NCBI RefSeq assembly: GCF_026914185.1
Contig: NC_070559.1
Coordinates: 8,849,501-8,913,500 of the forward strand
Length of the DNA stretch: 64,000 nucleotides
DNA from: Puccinia triticina
Lineage: Eukaryota > Basidiomycota > Pucciniomycetes > Pucciniales > Pucciniaceae
Direction: 5' to 3'
The stretch's first letter is position 1; every line of letters starts with the position of its first letter. This document shows positions 35,728-47,131 of this stretch, one piece after another. Under the pieces are notes generated by a model. It ran no database searches. It was given only the letters and a program-made list of their open reading frames with translations, and was not told the origin of the DNA. Made by a program: the position numbers and the translations under genes.

Positions 35728-36430
35728 GTAAGACTCCAAAGTGGTTGTGAAACCCTTTTTCTGAATGGTGAAGGGGATGATGGAGGTGCAAACTCTGCCC
35801 TTCTGACTATCAGAAAACAAGACCCACCAGGGTAAGCTTTAATGAAGTGATAGCAGTGGTTGGCTTAAGATAAGTTTGTTGATTGGCAAATTATAAGGCT
35901 TTAATTTCAAGTAGGGTTGTAATAGTGGACACTGGAAGTATTAAGTTGGGGGAACTGTAATTGGTGAGTGTTGAACTGGATAGCAGAAAACTGAGTGGAG
36001 TAGGAGCTCCTTTTATAGACAAATGTGAGAGATTCTAGCCCCCCTTGAGAGGGGCTCTTGGGTTAGGGTTTCAGCTAGTCTAGATAGGGGTATGAGGCAT
36101 TTTAGCTGGTGGCAGAAGGTACAAATGATGTCATCATATGTCAGGGGTACAAAATGATGTCAAAAGGCTGCAGAGGTGCTACATGAAGATGGCATAAAGT
36201 GGTAGTAGTGACAGTAGGCTGCATGAAGTGTCACACAGATGCAGTGAGTGCATAAATGAGGTCTGAGGCTGTAGAGGCAGTGTAAGATGATGTCATAGTA
36301 TGGAAATAAGGGAATACTTGACACTATGTAATGACTGTAGTCTGATGGGGAGATGTATGTTGATGTGTATGGGCATAATGCTGTGATCCTGGACTTCAGG
36401 CTGGTGAATGGGTGTGTCACACTGAGCAGG
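35728..36430 (+). mobile_element. LTR-family copy 5, left half
   Basis: Starts CGTAAGACTCCAAAGTGG and follows 15862-16560: CAAACTCTGCCCTTCT, CAAGACCCACCA, GAGCTCCTTTTATAGACAAATGTGAG, ACAAATGATGTCAT. It loses similarity near 36430. With the right half at 33891-34923 it may be a rearranged unit, since the halves are in the wrong order. Confidence 0.65.
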
Positions 36431-38310
36431 TAGAGGGGGGGGGGGCATTTGTGTCCATCCAAAAATCCAGCTGGAGTGTCCAACAATGGATTGTAACTGT
36501 ATTGGACCATCAAGATTTCCAGTGGACACTGTGGCTAAAGAGTGTCCACTGGATGGTGTTTTCTGATGTCCAAATGACTTTCTCAAGTCCCAAGTCTGAG
36601 TATCACTTGGATGCTTCTGTATTATGTAAGATTCCAAGTGATGCTCACCACTTCTGTTATCTGCTGGATTCTCCCCAGGAATCCTCTGGACGCTTCTCAT
36701 ACATAAATGTCCATGGGATGCAGGGAATCTCAAGGAATGCGCCCTGTGGTGTAGGTTGATCTGATTCTGAATCTTTCCTCTTTTTAGGGCACACAGAATT
36801 AGCAAAAAAGTGTACTAACTTAGATAGTACTCACCACTTCCCCTGGAACTTTTTCCCCTTGGCTACAGGTATAATGTTGAGAGGCTACCTTAGCCTGGCC
36901 AACAATGTGCCAGTTTTTCTTAAATCACCATTTTAATCTGCTTTGAATTGTGAGTTTTCTGAGGGGCTATCAACAGGGGAGATATGTTCCACTCCCCAGG
37001 GAGTTCCAGAGCTGAATTTTACGTGAGTTTTTGTTGGCTGTGGGCCTGATGTGGATTAGCAAATCATCCCTAAATGAATCATAAAGTGGATGGAGAAGTG
37101 ATTCAAAAGTCAGCCAGAATTTATTTGGGACTCAACACAATTTTGTCATTGTGTAGAATTCTCTTGTTTTCTAGGTACAACTGTAGGAAAAAATATGATG
37201 AAATGATATTTCACCCAAATTCAACTCATAAATTCCTCCTGTTTACTGATGTTGAAGGATAGAAAAGCAAAATTGACATTCTCAAATTCAATTCCTCCGA
37301 AAAAATGGGTTTCTTGTAATTCACATTATATGCCCTCATGTACAAAATTAAAGTAAAATTATACTTGGTGCTATTGGGTTTAGGATTTCAGAAGGTGGTA
37401 ATGTTGCAGTAGAATTAGTGAAACCCATTTTCTTGGAAATGCAGGGATTAATTTGAATTTGGCTAAAAGAAAATGGTGAAAACCTTTTCAATAGGGTGAA
37501 AGTCTGAGTTAAGTCAAGGTTGGACTTGTGTCACACAGCTTTCTGCGGGTATGTTTGTGTGACACACATATCACCACACAGCTGAGTGCCCACGTGACAC
37601 CAGTATATTAGGTGAAATCTTTACAAATTTATATGAAACAATTACCCACATGCACACACATCCTTTTGCGGGGATTGTCTAAAGTCATTCAAAACCCCTC
37701 ATGAGTAATCTGGTGCTCCCTTGAACTTGTCCCAGACTTCCAACTCCCTTGTGAAAAAAAAATCAGAAAATTCCCCAACAAATTTGTATGTGAGAATGCC
37801 CATTTGCCTGTCTGAAACCTGCCAGATCACAATGTGGTTATGGTGGGTGAGTGATAAAATTTTTATCATTTGATGCCAAAAAAACATCAAGGAGATAAGC
37901 CAGTGAGTGATGCTAGCTCAGTTCAAAGTAAAATCACACTTTATCTCAAAGGATATGATGCTTACAGCATCAATAAAAACAAAGGATATAATTATCCACT
38001 ATCTTATTTTTTCCTGCACATCTATACATATTTTGAGTGATGAAAACAGAAAAACTATTCATTGAATATATGCACTTTCATAACACAGTCATATCTACAA
38101 AGTGACAAATTCTGTTTTTCATGTATGAAAACATATTTTGAGTTGTGTGGAAGACAAAATAACCACATGAAAATATATTATTACATCAAGAAAAACCTGT
38201 TTCTGCCTGGCCAAGAAGTTAAAATAGTTACAATAAATTGAATGGTCAAGTGGGGGTTTGTTTCAAGTTGATTTCAACCCATTCCCAATGTGATTTCAGA
38301 AACATTCAGC
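36431..38310. other. AT-rich intergenic DNA without supported genes
   Basis: A small palindrome (CCAGTGGACACTG near 36520 and AGTGTCCACTGG near 36540) is the only structure I can support. The remaining 1.8 kb is AT-rich with frequent stops in all frames, probably decayed repeat sequence. Confidence 0.4.
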
Positions 38311-38315
38311 ATCAA

Positions 38316-38519
38316 TTAGGGTGTTCAAAGTTGACTTGCATAAAATCATAACACCATAAAATCATAAAATTCTAAGCTGAAAAAAATATGTTGCACCCAA
38401 GCACTCAAATTAGAGCAACATTTCTAGAATGGTACATATGAAATCATCACTTGAAAGTTTTATAATTTTATGATTTTATGCATTGAAAATTTTATGATTT
38501 CAACTTTGAACACCCTTAA
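38316..38519. mobile_element. MITE with about 55-bp imperfect terminal inverted repeats
   Basis: Left TTAGGGTGTTCAAAGTTGA and right CAACTTTGAACACCCTTAA are complementary, and the pairing continues through repeated CATAAAATCATAAAA words. About 204 bp, almost all inverted repeat. TTA/TAA lies at the ends, so a 2-3-bp target duplication is possible but not distinguishable from the repeat. Confidence 0.7.
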
Positions 38520-38635
38520 TTTAGCATAAAAATAAGCATAAATTCAGCACAAAAATTTCCACAATTCCAGAGTAAAGTTCCACAAGAAATCTCAAAATCT
38601 TCCTAAAGAGAGGGGTGATGACACTGCACCAGGGA

Positions 38636-38843
38636 AAATAAACTGTCACAAGACTACAGGTGACATCAGCCTAAGTCCAATGAGCTACCCACCAGTTGCA
38701 AAGCTGGCTGCATGGACAGCCCCCTATAGGAAACAAAGGGGCCCTTGGCGCCTAGTGGTGGTAAGACCAGAGCAGGTTCAAAGTAATCACCATTGTTGCT
38801 TGATGTCACTTGATGTCTGGTGACAATTTATTTTTCCTGGTGC
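38636..38843. mobile_element. MITE with about 30-bp terminal inverted repeats
   Basis: GCACCAGGGAAAATAAACTG at the left and CAATTTATTTTTCCTGGTGC at the right are complementary apart from two or three positions, and GTCAC/GTGAC continues the pairing. About 208 bp. The interior has a GGGGCCC run and no coding sequence. No clear target duplication. Confidence 0.65.
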
Positions 38844-39274
38844 TTTCATGTGAGTGCTGAGCAAACTCTCCTGGTGCAAAATCAAGGCTAAGCTATAAAT
38901 AATATGCTACGAAAGAATGAGAACAGTATAGAGTTAATTTAATCTAGACTGGAGATAAGAAAAAAAGAAAAGCTAGAAATTTGAATACATGAATGTGGGT
39001 TCAATCCTCACTCTGAATAACTTTTGATCTGGCTTCCTGGCATCATACTGAGTTCATGTGGTTGTTTAGTGTCAACTTGAGCAAACATCTTGCTCATACT
39101 GATAAAAACAGCCACAAATTAGGGCCTCTACCAGAAATTTACACCTAAGTTACCCAAATCTGGGAAAACATGTAACGTACCCGGTTTTGTTCAAAATATC
39201 CAGGGAATGTAACTAGAAAAAATGGAGCCCATTTTCTGCAAGAGATATTGTAACTCCAAATTAGATATCTGTAA

Positions 39275-39631
39275 CTAGCAGATAATGTAACGGTATGGAG
39301 CTTTGACCGGTGCTAGGCCGGCGACAGCGCTGGGAGGGGAAAAAGGTGCCTGGTGGCTGCCCTCTCGGATCGGTCCAGAAGGAGTCGTGCGGATTCGAAT
39401 TGATAGCTTGTGGTTGGGTGGTTTTGAGAGTTCGCCGAGGATTGGATTCTCGACGGCGGTTTTGTTGAGGATTCTGAGATGGTTGAGGGATTTGTCAAAG
39501 GGAAGGGGATTCTTGGACTCGGACTCTGGACTCTGGAGATCAATAAGATTTGATGGCGGATCAGAATGCCATGGCCACCCATCATCCAAGTTCGAGCTGA
39601 ACTTGGACTCAGGGTGACATGTCACATACAT
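39275..39631 (-). CDS. Uncertain open frame, GC-rich island in AT-rich DNA
   Basis: A 118-codon frame beginning MYVTCHPESKFSSNLDD stands out by composition, being GC-richer than both flanks. However, the opposite strand is also open for 104 codons over the same stretch, there are no splice sites to extend it, and no domain is recognised. It could be a gene fragment captured in the transposon nest. Function unknown. Confidence 0.2.
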   Translation of the reverse strand: MYVTCHPESKFSSNLDDGWPWHSDPPSNLIDLQSPESESKNPLPFDKSLNHLRILNKTAVENPILGELSKPPNHKLSIRIRTTPSGPIREGSHQAPFSPPSAVAGLAPVKAPYRYIIC

Positions 39632-39639
39632 TTCATCAC

Positions 39640-40090
39640 ATCATCCGCGCGCGCAAGCGCGCGCAACAAAACCACACAACACAGAGAAGAAGGAAGAAAA
39701 CAAGAAAAGAACAAACAAGAACAAGGAGAAAAACCCTGAGCCTGACTGAGAGATGAAAGAGAAGAACAGAGCACCAAGAAATGAAAGATCACAGAGCAGC
39801 AACAAAAACCATACAAGTGAGAATGGAGGAAAGAAAGGAGGAAACAGGGGATAAAAGGAAAAACAAAGAAAAAAAACCAACAACAAACCCACAGCAAATG
39901 CTGTGTTAGGACCAAGAAAGGTGAAAAAGGATAGATGAGAGAGGGAATGGAAAAAGGGAATAGGGAAGAGAATTTGAAGGGAGGGGAAGATCTTGAAGTC
40001 TTGAAGAAGGTTGAATATTGAGGATCTTGAAGAATGAAGTCTTGATGATCTTGAAATCTTGAGGGTCTTGAGAGTAGAGCTGATCTTGCT
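39640..40090. repeat. Purine-biased tract with TCTTGA repeats and a GC-alternating start
   Basis: The plus strand is strongly purine-rich for about 400 bp. It opens with the alternating stretch CGCGCGCGCAAGCGCGCGC (39648-39666) and ends in seven copies of TCTTGA within 85 bp (39991, 39999, 40025, 40040, 40049, 40057, 40066). No gene is supported; long minus-strand frames here are poly-Phe/Leu/Ser artefacts. Confidence 0.6.
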
Positions 40091-40754
40091 GGTGGCGAGG
40101 GAACTGCTTCTGACTAGCTGTCAACAAAATGGGCCACCACAACGGTAAAGGTTACATTACACTCAGAGTTATCCATTTGGAGAACATATCTGCCCACTGC
40201 TGCCAGCTGGTCCTGTTTCTGTGCAAAAATCATGGCATTCCGTGATTGCAATTATTTTGTGTTTGCCTCACACTGTGAAATAAGATCATCATGATAATTT
40301 TCACTTTGGCACAGGAAGGCTGTTGCCACCGGGCTGTGTATGGCAGAATTGGGGGAGAGTAAATTGGGACTGTGCCCAAGAACCCCATCACTATAGCATC
40401 ACATTCACTCTTGATGTCCAACCAACAAACAAGCAGCAATACATTTTTGGTTACTACCCCGGCCCTTGCCCTAAAAAAATCATACATTTGAGGTGAGTAA
40501 CTTTTACTGGTCAAAATGACTATACATACAGCTGGGGTGCGTAGTACTTTTGCTTTTTGACAAAAAAATCATAAATTTTTGTTACTGTGCTCCATAGGAA
40601 CTTTCCCGGATCCTGTCACAACTCTCCAATACGGCAAAGCCGCTTTGCACATGATAGTCGGAGGAAAGCAAAGAAAATGATAAAGACAAAGTTGATAATA
40701 ATATCCAACTAATTCAAAATCCAAGTCACATAAAACAACAAATGCAAGTTAGTT

Positions 40755-42696
40755 CAAGAGCTTAGTGATTCTCTCAATCTCATCTATAGACTTTCCAGCA
40801 TCTAAAAACTTGGCAAACAACTCCATCTTCTTTGACTTATTCTCTTGAGAACCTTGGCAATCGAGTTTTTCCAATTCAAACTTTCAATCTTTGTCCCTCT
40901 CCTCCTTCTCCAAGGTCAACTTCTTCTCCTCCAACTTGATTCCGTGATCCCACTTTTTTACCTTGAGTTCCTTTGTATGATTGAATTTCTTTTCATCCAA
41001 ATAGATTCCTTTACTATCAGTTTCAATCAATAGATGATACTTCATCTTCTCAAAGTTTAGATTCTCTCAAGCAACCTCAGACTTGCCTAAAAACACATCC
41101 AAAAAAATTGCATCAATTATGATTCCAAACAAAAATTCAATAGGATGACGGACCAGCTTCCCTCTTCAATGTGTAATCTTCATAGGCAACAAAAGGAATA
41201 GGAACACTGCTTCGGCAAGACTGGCTTTTAGGGTTGATGTTTTTTGATTTTGAAGCTTGGCGTTTCCCTTTATTTGGACTAGGCCTTGGAGTTTCAGAAG
41301 ATGTGTTGTCATTTGTCAAATCGTCCAAGGCAAGCTCAGCAGCTGTCAAAACAGTGGAAGAAGATTTGTGCTTCTTCTTTCTTGAAGCTGGTTTCTTAGG
41401 TTGACTGGAGTCTTCATCAGTTGTATTGTGTACTGCAACCTCGGCAGCTCAGAACGATCTGGACTTCTTCTTCTTTGCTGCAGTTTTCTTTGTTGGGCTT
41501 GCAGCTTCACTTTGATTGGAATCATGCTTTTGGGAAGGTTTTGTGAAAGCTGTCGAAGTTGATTTATAAATTTCCTTGCGCTTCCTCTTTGATCCCATTT
41601 CCTTCAATGGAGAGTCGTTCAAATCATTGTTGTCTTGCAGGCCAATATCTTGTGAAGTGTTGTTGAGATTGATTTGAGAGGATTGATTGTTTTAGAATTT
41701 CTTCCGGTGTCAATAACATTTTTGCCTGATGGAAGGCTATCACATAGTTGAACAAACAATTTCTTGGAAAGCTGGACAGGAGCATGTATCAGTAAACATT
41801 ATTTCAGTGAATTTGATTTCAATTAAAAACGTTCATCTAATCTTGCCACAGCTTTTGGATCTCCTCTATTTTCATTTGAATGATCTGAATGTTTGCTCTA
41901 AGAATTTCAATTTGTATTCAGTTTAGTTATGAAACAAAACAATTTGTATGAATGATTTAGGTGTGCTTACACTCACTCAATTCTCCTCAACATACTCAAT
42001 TGAGCTATCATCATCAGAGGTTGGTTTGGGTCCATTTTTTTGATGCTTCTTTGGACTTCTCAACAATAGATTGATTGCGGAGGAGTTTGATTGCTTCTCT
42101 TCATCGGAGCCGTCAGAGCCGTCTTGGTTTTTGTCATCTGAATGATCCTCAGAAGAATGACTTGAATCCTCTGCATCTTTCCGACACCAAGGAGTCACAT
42201 CTGGACAATCACCAAATAAGTCATCCATTTCAGCATAAAGGGCACACATGCTGTCAAGCTTCTCAGCAATTGTACTGATTCCAGCTTGTTGATTGTTGGG
42301 GGTTAGAGCAAATCCAGTAGAAAGTGATTGTGTATGAGCCTTCTTGTATTTCGTCCGGTAAGACATGAATTGATCTTTCATTTGTCGAGGTGTGAGATCG
42401 ATTTTTGAGGGAGACTGATTGCAAAGGTTGATAGCCATTAACTTGTAACCATTGATCTTCCCTTTAACTGGTCATCCAACTTTAGGGGCCTTGTCGTCTC
42501 CAAAACAAGCGATGTAGTTTTTCCTGTCTCTGAGCCAGTTGATTATGATAAGGTAATCTTCTCGCTTCAGATGACCTTGGGTAGTAGCGATTTTGTCCAC
42601 CTCTCCCAAATTGTTCTTTGGGAATCGGTTCTTAAGGAAGGACCTTGATTCCTTCTGTGTTGGTTTCTTCGCTGCCAAAAATTTGTTTTGGGCCAT
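40755..42696 (-). pseudogene. Degenerate trihelix/SANT-like repeat-family protein
   Basis: A broken minus-strand coding region of a family I associate with rust genomes. Pieces in order: start MAQNKFLAAKKPTQKES (42696); a Myb/SANT-like helical domain (KREDYLIIINWLRDRKNYI, then after an in-frame TGA near 42472 PVKGKINGYKLMAINL); QMKDQFMSYRTKYKKAHTQS; KLDSMCALYAEMDDLFGD; an acidic Ser-rich region; a basic linker (about 41640-41140); and a C-terminal coiled-coil-like end (KKMELFAKFLDAGKSIDEIE) stopping near 40757. At least four stops lie within otherwise continuous sequence (near 42472, 41449, 41070 and 40888), so it is inactivated. It was probably the DNA-binding accessory protein of a transposon; no transposase is visible next to it. 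Confidence 0.65.
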
Positions 42697-42699
42697 TCT

Positions 42700-43680
42700 G
42701 TTGGTATGATGAAGAAGGATGAGAAAGAGATCAATGGGATCAAAGGTATAAGTATACTTTGAATTGACGTGGAGTTAAAACTTACCTTGAAAAAACAGAT
42801 TCGAATGAAGTCGGGGTGGTTGAGGTTGGAGTGTGGATGATATTTTGGCTGGGATGATTTGATTTGTACTTCAAAATCAGATGTATTTGGTTGAGAACAG
42901 GTATTTTTTTGTCTTATATTTGACAGGCCCTGGCCAAAAAAGAACCTTTTTTTGCTTTTGCAATTGAGGATTTTGCAATCAAGGATTGCGTGAGACCCGT
43001 TGATTAGGTAATGGTGGGTTTGGTCATATTTGATACCCCCTAATTTGGATAACTAAAAAGATTTTATGTTATCCAATTGAACTGCTGTAACGTAAAGTAA
43101 CGTATCTGCCCACCGCTGACAGGACCATCTGTCCAAGCATTTTACAAAACACAATATGAGAATCAGGGGATGATGCAGTGATGACTCTAACCCCCCCTCA
43201 ACAGCAGTCTGGCATCCATATTTTTTTTTCTCCCCTCCCCCCCCCCTTGGAAGCAGCATCATTGATGGCAATAACACCAGGTGACTGCCAGTGTGGTAGT
43301 AACCCGATGACCCAGACATCAGAACTACTTGAAAAAAGTACTTATTGCTGGGAGTATTTCTTCACAGCAGCAAAAAAAACGTGCACACAAAATTTGTATG
43401 AATCTTTTGACCAAGCTCTGAACCTACACATAAAATATGTATGAATGAGCTTCAAAAATGTATGAATTTTTCAAAAACATTGGGATTTTGGTTTCTGTGT
43501 TCTATTGGGGCTTTCCTGGGTCCTGTTTGTCATGTTGGATATGCAATATGGGTGACCTTGATTATGTAATACATACCGTCTAATACACACGCGTCCCGTC
43601 ATCGTCAACTTGTAACCATCCACTCAATTCTGCAATCTCGCTCTCATATCGCTCACACCACGCAATCAAAACTCAAAGCT
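42700..43680. other. Intergenic, repeat-derived, upstream of ERV25
   Basis: Contains a GTAACGTAAAGTAACG word at about 43088 like those at 9570 and 39170, T/C homopolymers at 43221-43248, and AT-rich DNA. The last 100 bp before 43685 are the likely promoter of the p24 gene. No other gene is supported. Confidence 0.4.
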
Positions 43681-43684
43681 TCCC

Positions 43685-44716
43685 ATGTTGGCTCAGTATC
43701 GTAGGCTGTTAAACCTGCCCAATCTGGCATTAGCTGTTGCTCTGATCTCGAATACCGTTAGGTCTATCAAATTCGATCTCCACGCTAGTCATTCACCTGC
43801 ACCGTGAGTGGAACGGATTTGGAAACTGGCTGTCAAATTCAAGATGTGGGGTCTGATCGATTATCAACTAACTATCATCAGACAATGTATATGGTATTAT
43901 GCCATGACCGATACTCTGGTAAGCTTCCACTCACATCTGAAGCATGATCCGACACAGATCTGTCTGACTCATATCACCTTCATCTAGGTCGTCATCTCAA
44001 CCAATATCGAAAACGGGGATAACCAGAAGGTAGATCTCGAGGTTATCGATGGCTCAACCCACAAGAACGTTTACCAATCTAAAAAAGACCTTCAAGGAGA
44101 GACTCGAATAGCAATCACTACCCATAATGATGCCGATCTGGGTGTCTGTTTTACGAATCGCCTTGACTCCCGTGATTGATCATTCCTACCACTCTCGACT
44201 TGTAAATCGGGTTCTGATAGCTTACGCAGCCTCTTAATTTTTTTTATTGGTCAAATCAAACAAAAAGATGTGCATCTCGCTCGTCCAGCCCAAAAACGGA
44301 GTATCGATTTCGATGTAGACATTGGTGCAGATGCTGTTGACTACAACGCGATCGCCAAGGCTGAATCATTATCCGGGCTAGAGGTTGAGATGAGGAAACT
44401 CGAAGGAATCGTAACAGAAATCGTCGAAGAACTGAATTACTTGAAACGGCGCGAAGCCAAGATGAGGGACACGAACGGTATGCAGCACTACTCCCCTTCT
44501 GTTTTTTTTTTTTCCTTCTGCTTGTGCGATCTAATCACTCAATCTATTTCTCCTTTCAATGGAAAATCAAACCTGTCTCAAAAAATCTTAACAGAATCTA
44601 CAAATGCCAGGGTAAAGAATTTTGCCATTTTGACCGTAACTGTGTTGCTTTCGTCTGGAATTTGGCAAATTTGGTACTTGAGGAAATTCTTCAAAAGTAA
44701 ACATTTGATTGAATAG
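43685..44716 (+). CDS. ERV25: p24-family COPII/COPI cargo receptor, Erv25/TMED10 (p24-delta) type
   Basis: 223 aa from five exons: 43685-43803, 43882-43918, 43988-44171, 44268-44477 and 44595-44716. Phases all agree and every intron is GT-AG. Type I membrane protein cycling between ER and Golgi as a p24 heteromer, sorting GPI-anchored and other cargo. Domains: a signal peptide (residues 1 to about 27, LALAVALISNTV core); a GOLD domain with the two conserved cysteines (QCIWYY and GVCFTN); the signature IGADAVDYNAIAKAESL, GLEVEMRKLEGIVTEIVEEL coiled coil and YLKRREAKMRDTNESTN; one transmembrane helix (ILTVTVLLSSGIWQIWYL); and a cytosolic tail KFFKSKHLIE with the Phe-Phe and Lys sorting residues. 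The N-terminal half is more diverged than the C-terminal half, but nothing is missing. Second-copy paralogues cannot be excluded. Confidence 0.95.
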
Positions 44717-44775
44717 TATTTTTTTTCTTCTTTTTTCTTTTTTTTTCTTCTTTTTTCTTTTTTTTTCTCATTTCT
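44717..44775. repeat. Pyrimidine (TTC)-type tract after ERV25
   Basis: About 55 bp of T with regularly spaced C directly downstream of the stop codon, arranged as two near-identical halves (TTCTTCTTTTTTC). Probably part of the 3' UTR or terminator region. Confidence 0.6.
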
Positions 44776-44879
44776 CTCTGCTCTTATTTTTTCTGATGTG
44801 GAATACAAACAAGAAAAAGCTGCACCAAACAATGTCAAAGACTTACATCTGGGGGAACAAAGAATAGCATTATGTAAAT

Positions 44880-45271
44880 CTATGCCAATGTGAATAAATG
44901 ATGCCCACAAATGTAGCTCCTGATGAAGTTTTCTACACATCTTATATATTCAACCCATTGTAATAGTACAACTGAGGAGGCTCCCAATACCTCTGATGTA
45001 AAGTTTGAGACGTCCTCAATCCACTTTTGACTGCAAAAGCGACCTCGGTCTGAACCAATAGGTGTGTACGCAATCTTTGGCACCCTTTGCGTGTTATGCC
45101 GCACCACGTTTAGCCGAGTCGTACTTGAATCAATGAGACTCGCTGCCACAGCCAAGCCATACTCAATGATGCTGCTGTATACGCTTGATAAGGACTTATT
45201 CTGCGCTGTAATTACTACCCGTCTTGAAGGCTCTGTTGCTCCTAATCCCTCCGACTTGAATCCGACTGCCT
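44880..45271 (-). CDS. Uncertain open exon, unknown function
   Basis: A minus-strand frame of about 130 codons begins after a possible 3' splice acceptor (TTTCAG near 45272), with sequence such as SLSSVYSSIIEYGLAVAASL and TPIGSDRGRFCSQKWIEDV, and ends at 44880. The composition is protein-like, but no start codon, partner exon or domain is found, and upstream on that strand lies the plus-strand secreted-protein gene. It may be a gene fragment or a 3'-terminal exon of an overlapping gene. Confidence 0.25.
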
Positions 45272-45286
45272 GAAATCCAAGTTTTG

Positions 45287-47131
45287 ATGATTATTCACCC
45301 CAGCGCGCTGTTCATTTGTCCTACGCTACTGATACTCATCAGCGCATCACCAGTGCAATGCTCTAACGCAGGCTTGTCTGATGGAACTGGGTTCAAGGGG
45401 ACGGAGGAAGCAGCTTCCCTGTGAGTTTTCAAGGAACTTTTCCAAAAAAAAAAAGTGTTCTTTCCATGTTTATCTCCTTCAATTTCCCTTTGGCATTTCA
45501 GTATATCACACTCAACCAGGGCTACTCATGAGTAAGTAAGCTCTCAGGTGAAGATGCCTGTCAATCACAAAAACTAATTTACGGATTCTTTTTCTGCAGC
45601 GATTTGCTACGGACCTCAGCAGAAAGGTGTGTCAATGTGGAAAATATAAAGAAATGATTTTGAGCTGAGGGAGACACTTCTGAATATCACAAGATTGCAT
45701 GCAAACTCAGAAAGGGAAAATTTTGTCAAAAATGATTTCACAGTTTCTGATTCTGATTCCAGGGGGTCCAAAGTTGAAGCACAAAGAGTACCCGGGAAAA
45801 ACAAAGGCAAGTTGTCACCCAAATAGGATCACAAATATTGGGTTATAGTTATACAACACTGAGTATGGGTATACTTCCTGCATCACTTTCTCCCCAACCC
45901 TTTCAAAAAACATATGAAGAACCAGAAACTGACCAGCAAAAAGCAAAAACAAAAACAAAGCAGCAAAGACCTTCAAAATATGCTTCATACCCAAAACCTG
46001 ACATTGAAGACTCTGAGGAAATGGTGTAAGTTTATACAGAGCTGTTGAGTAACTGATCCAAAAATAGAAATAAAAGTAACATGATATGAAAATATGAACA
46101 AATTTTAGGTCTTTAAAAACATTTATGTTTCTTGCACCAAGGGTGATGAGAATCCGCCCAGGATTCATGCCCCTCTTTTCAAGATGGATGGCGTTAGTTC
46201 AATTTTAACAATTTGAAAGCAATTTTTGGCCTTCTACCAAGGTTGTTCCTCCCGATACTTGCTCCTATATTGATTCATACTTTTCCCAGGAAATATTATT
46301 GGGATGCTGTTGAACGGAGGCCTTTTCAACATCTCCCTATCTCAATACTAGTCTCAGAAGCCTTAAGGTGGCTTACAATTGATGTTAAAGAGTGTGTATA
46401 TTTAATTTTTTCTCACCTGCCTTTCCCATATCCTGTCTCTTAAGTTTTCAAAGCCTTTTTTTTATCCTTGTCTCATCACCCTCTGCCCACTAGGGGCCTA
46501 TGTAGGCCTAATGGCTCCAAATTACTTAATTATCTGATCTAGTATTGATTTTCTTATATTCTAGCTTGAGCAATCCATTTGTCACAGACATTGCGTCAGG
46601 GGAGAGTAAAACAAAAATTGAAGACTACTTGATTCATAAGTTTCGAGAGCGGTAAGTTGATCATTCATATTTTATCTCAAATTTAAGGAAACAAGTTTTG
46701 ATCTCAAGAAACTATTATGTGAACTTACAATGATGATGAAAACTAGTACGTTGGATGAAGTCTTGCAGATATCATACGGCAATCTTCGGCAAAGCGAGAA
46801 GAAGTACTTGATAGAATTTGCGCTCAAGAAAGCGGACAAAGGCGGCAAGCATCCTTCTGAACCTGGCTGGAACTTGGTAGATGTTGCCATATTGCAAAAG
46901 CAATGGTCTAATAGCCGGAAGCCGATCGGATTCCACATCTCAGATAAGTGGGAGCAAAATAAACCCAAGGGTGCTTACACTTCAAGCAAGCGCAAGTCGA
47001 TTGGATCCTACGTTTCGGACTGGTGGATGAAGCTGTGCAATTTCTTCAAAAATCTTTGGAAAAACACGTGCAAGTTATCTACAACGATTTGGACCAAAAC
47101 TTTTGGATGTTCCAAAGTGAGATGTCATTGA
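45287..47131 (+). CDS. Small secreted protein, candidate effector (multi-exon, unknown family)
   Basis: I do not recognise the family. The start ATG 45287 opens a clear signal peptide (CPTLLILISASPVQC core; cleavage predicted after about residue 25). Exons with consistent phase: 45287-45420, 45502-45531, 45600-45626, probably 45763-45806 (GC donor), one or more exons between 45860 and 46026 (Glu/Lys/Gln-rich, PSKYASYPKPDIEDSEEM), 46565-46651 and 46747-47131. The middle junctions are not resolved. The last exon holds most of the mature protein: KKYLIEFALKKADKGGKHPS, then several W/F/K-rich stretches (DWWMKLCNFFKNLWKNTCK), ending GCSKVRCH. There is no transmembrane helix or GPI signal after the signal peptide. 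Short micro-exons plus secretion fit fungal effector-like genes; a role in host interaction is inference only. Confidence 0.6.

Noticed and set aside
40175..43545. Long direct repeats (LTRs) around the SANT-like pseudogene
   Set aside because: Only short words are shared (ATCTGCCCAC.GCTG near 40183 and 43105; TTTCC.GG.TCCTGT near 40600 and 43512). The rest does not align, so no LTR pair is claimed.
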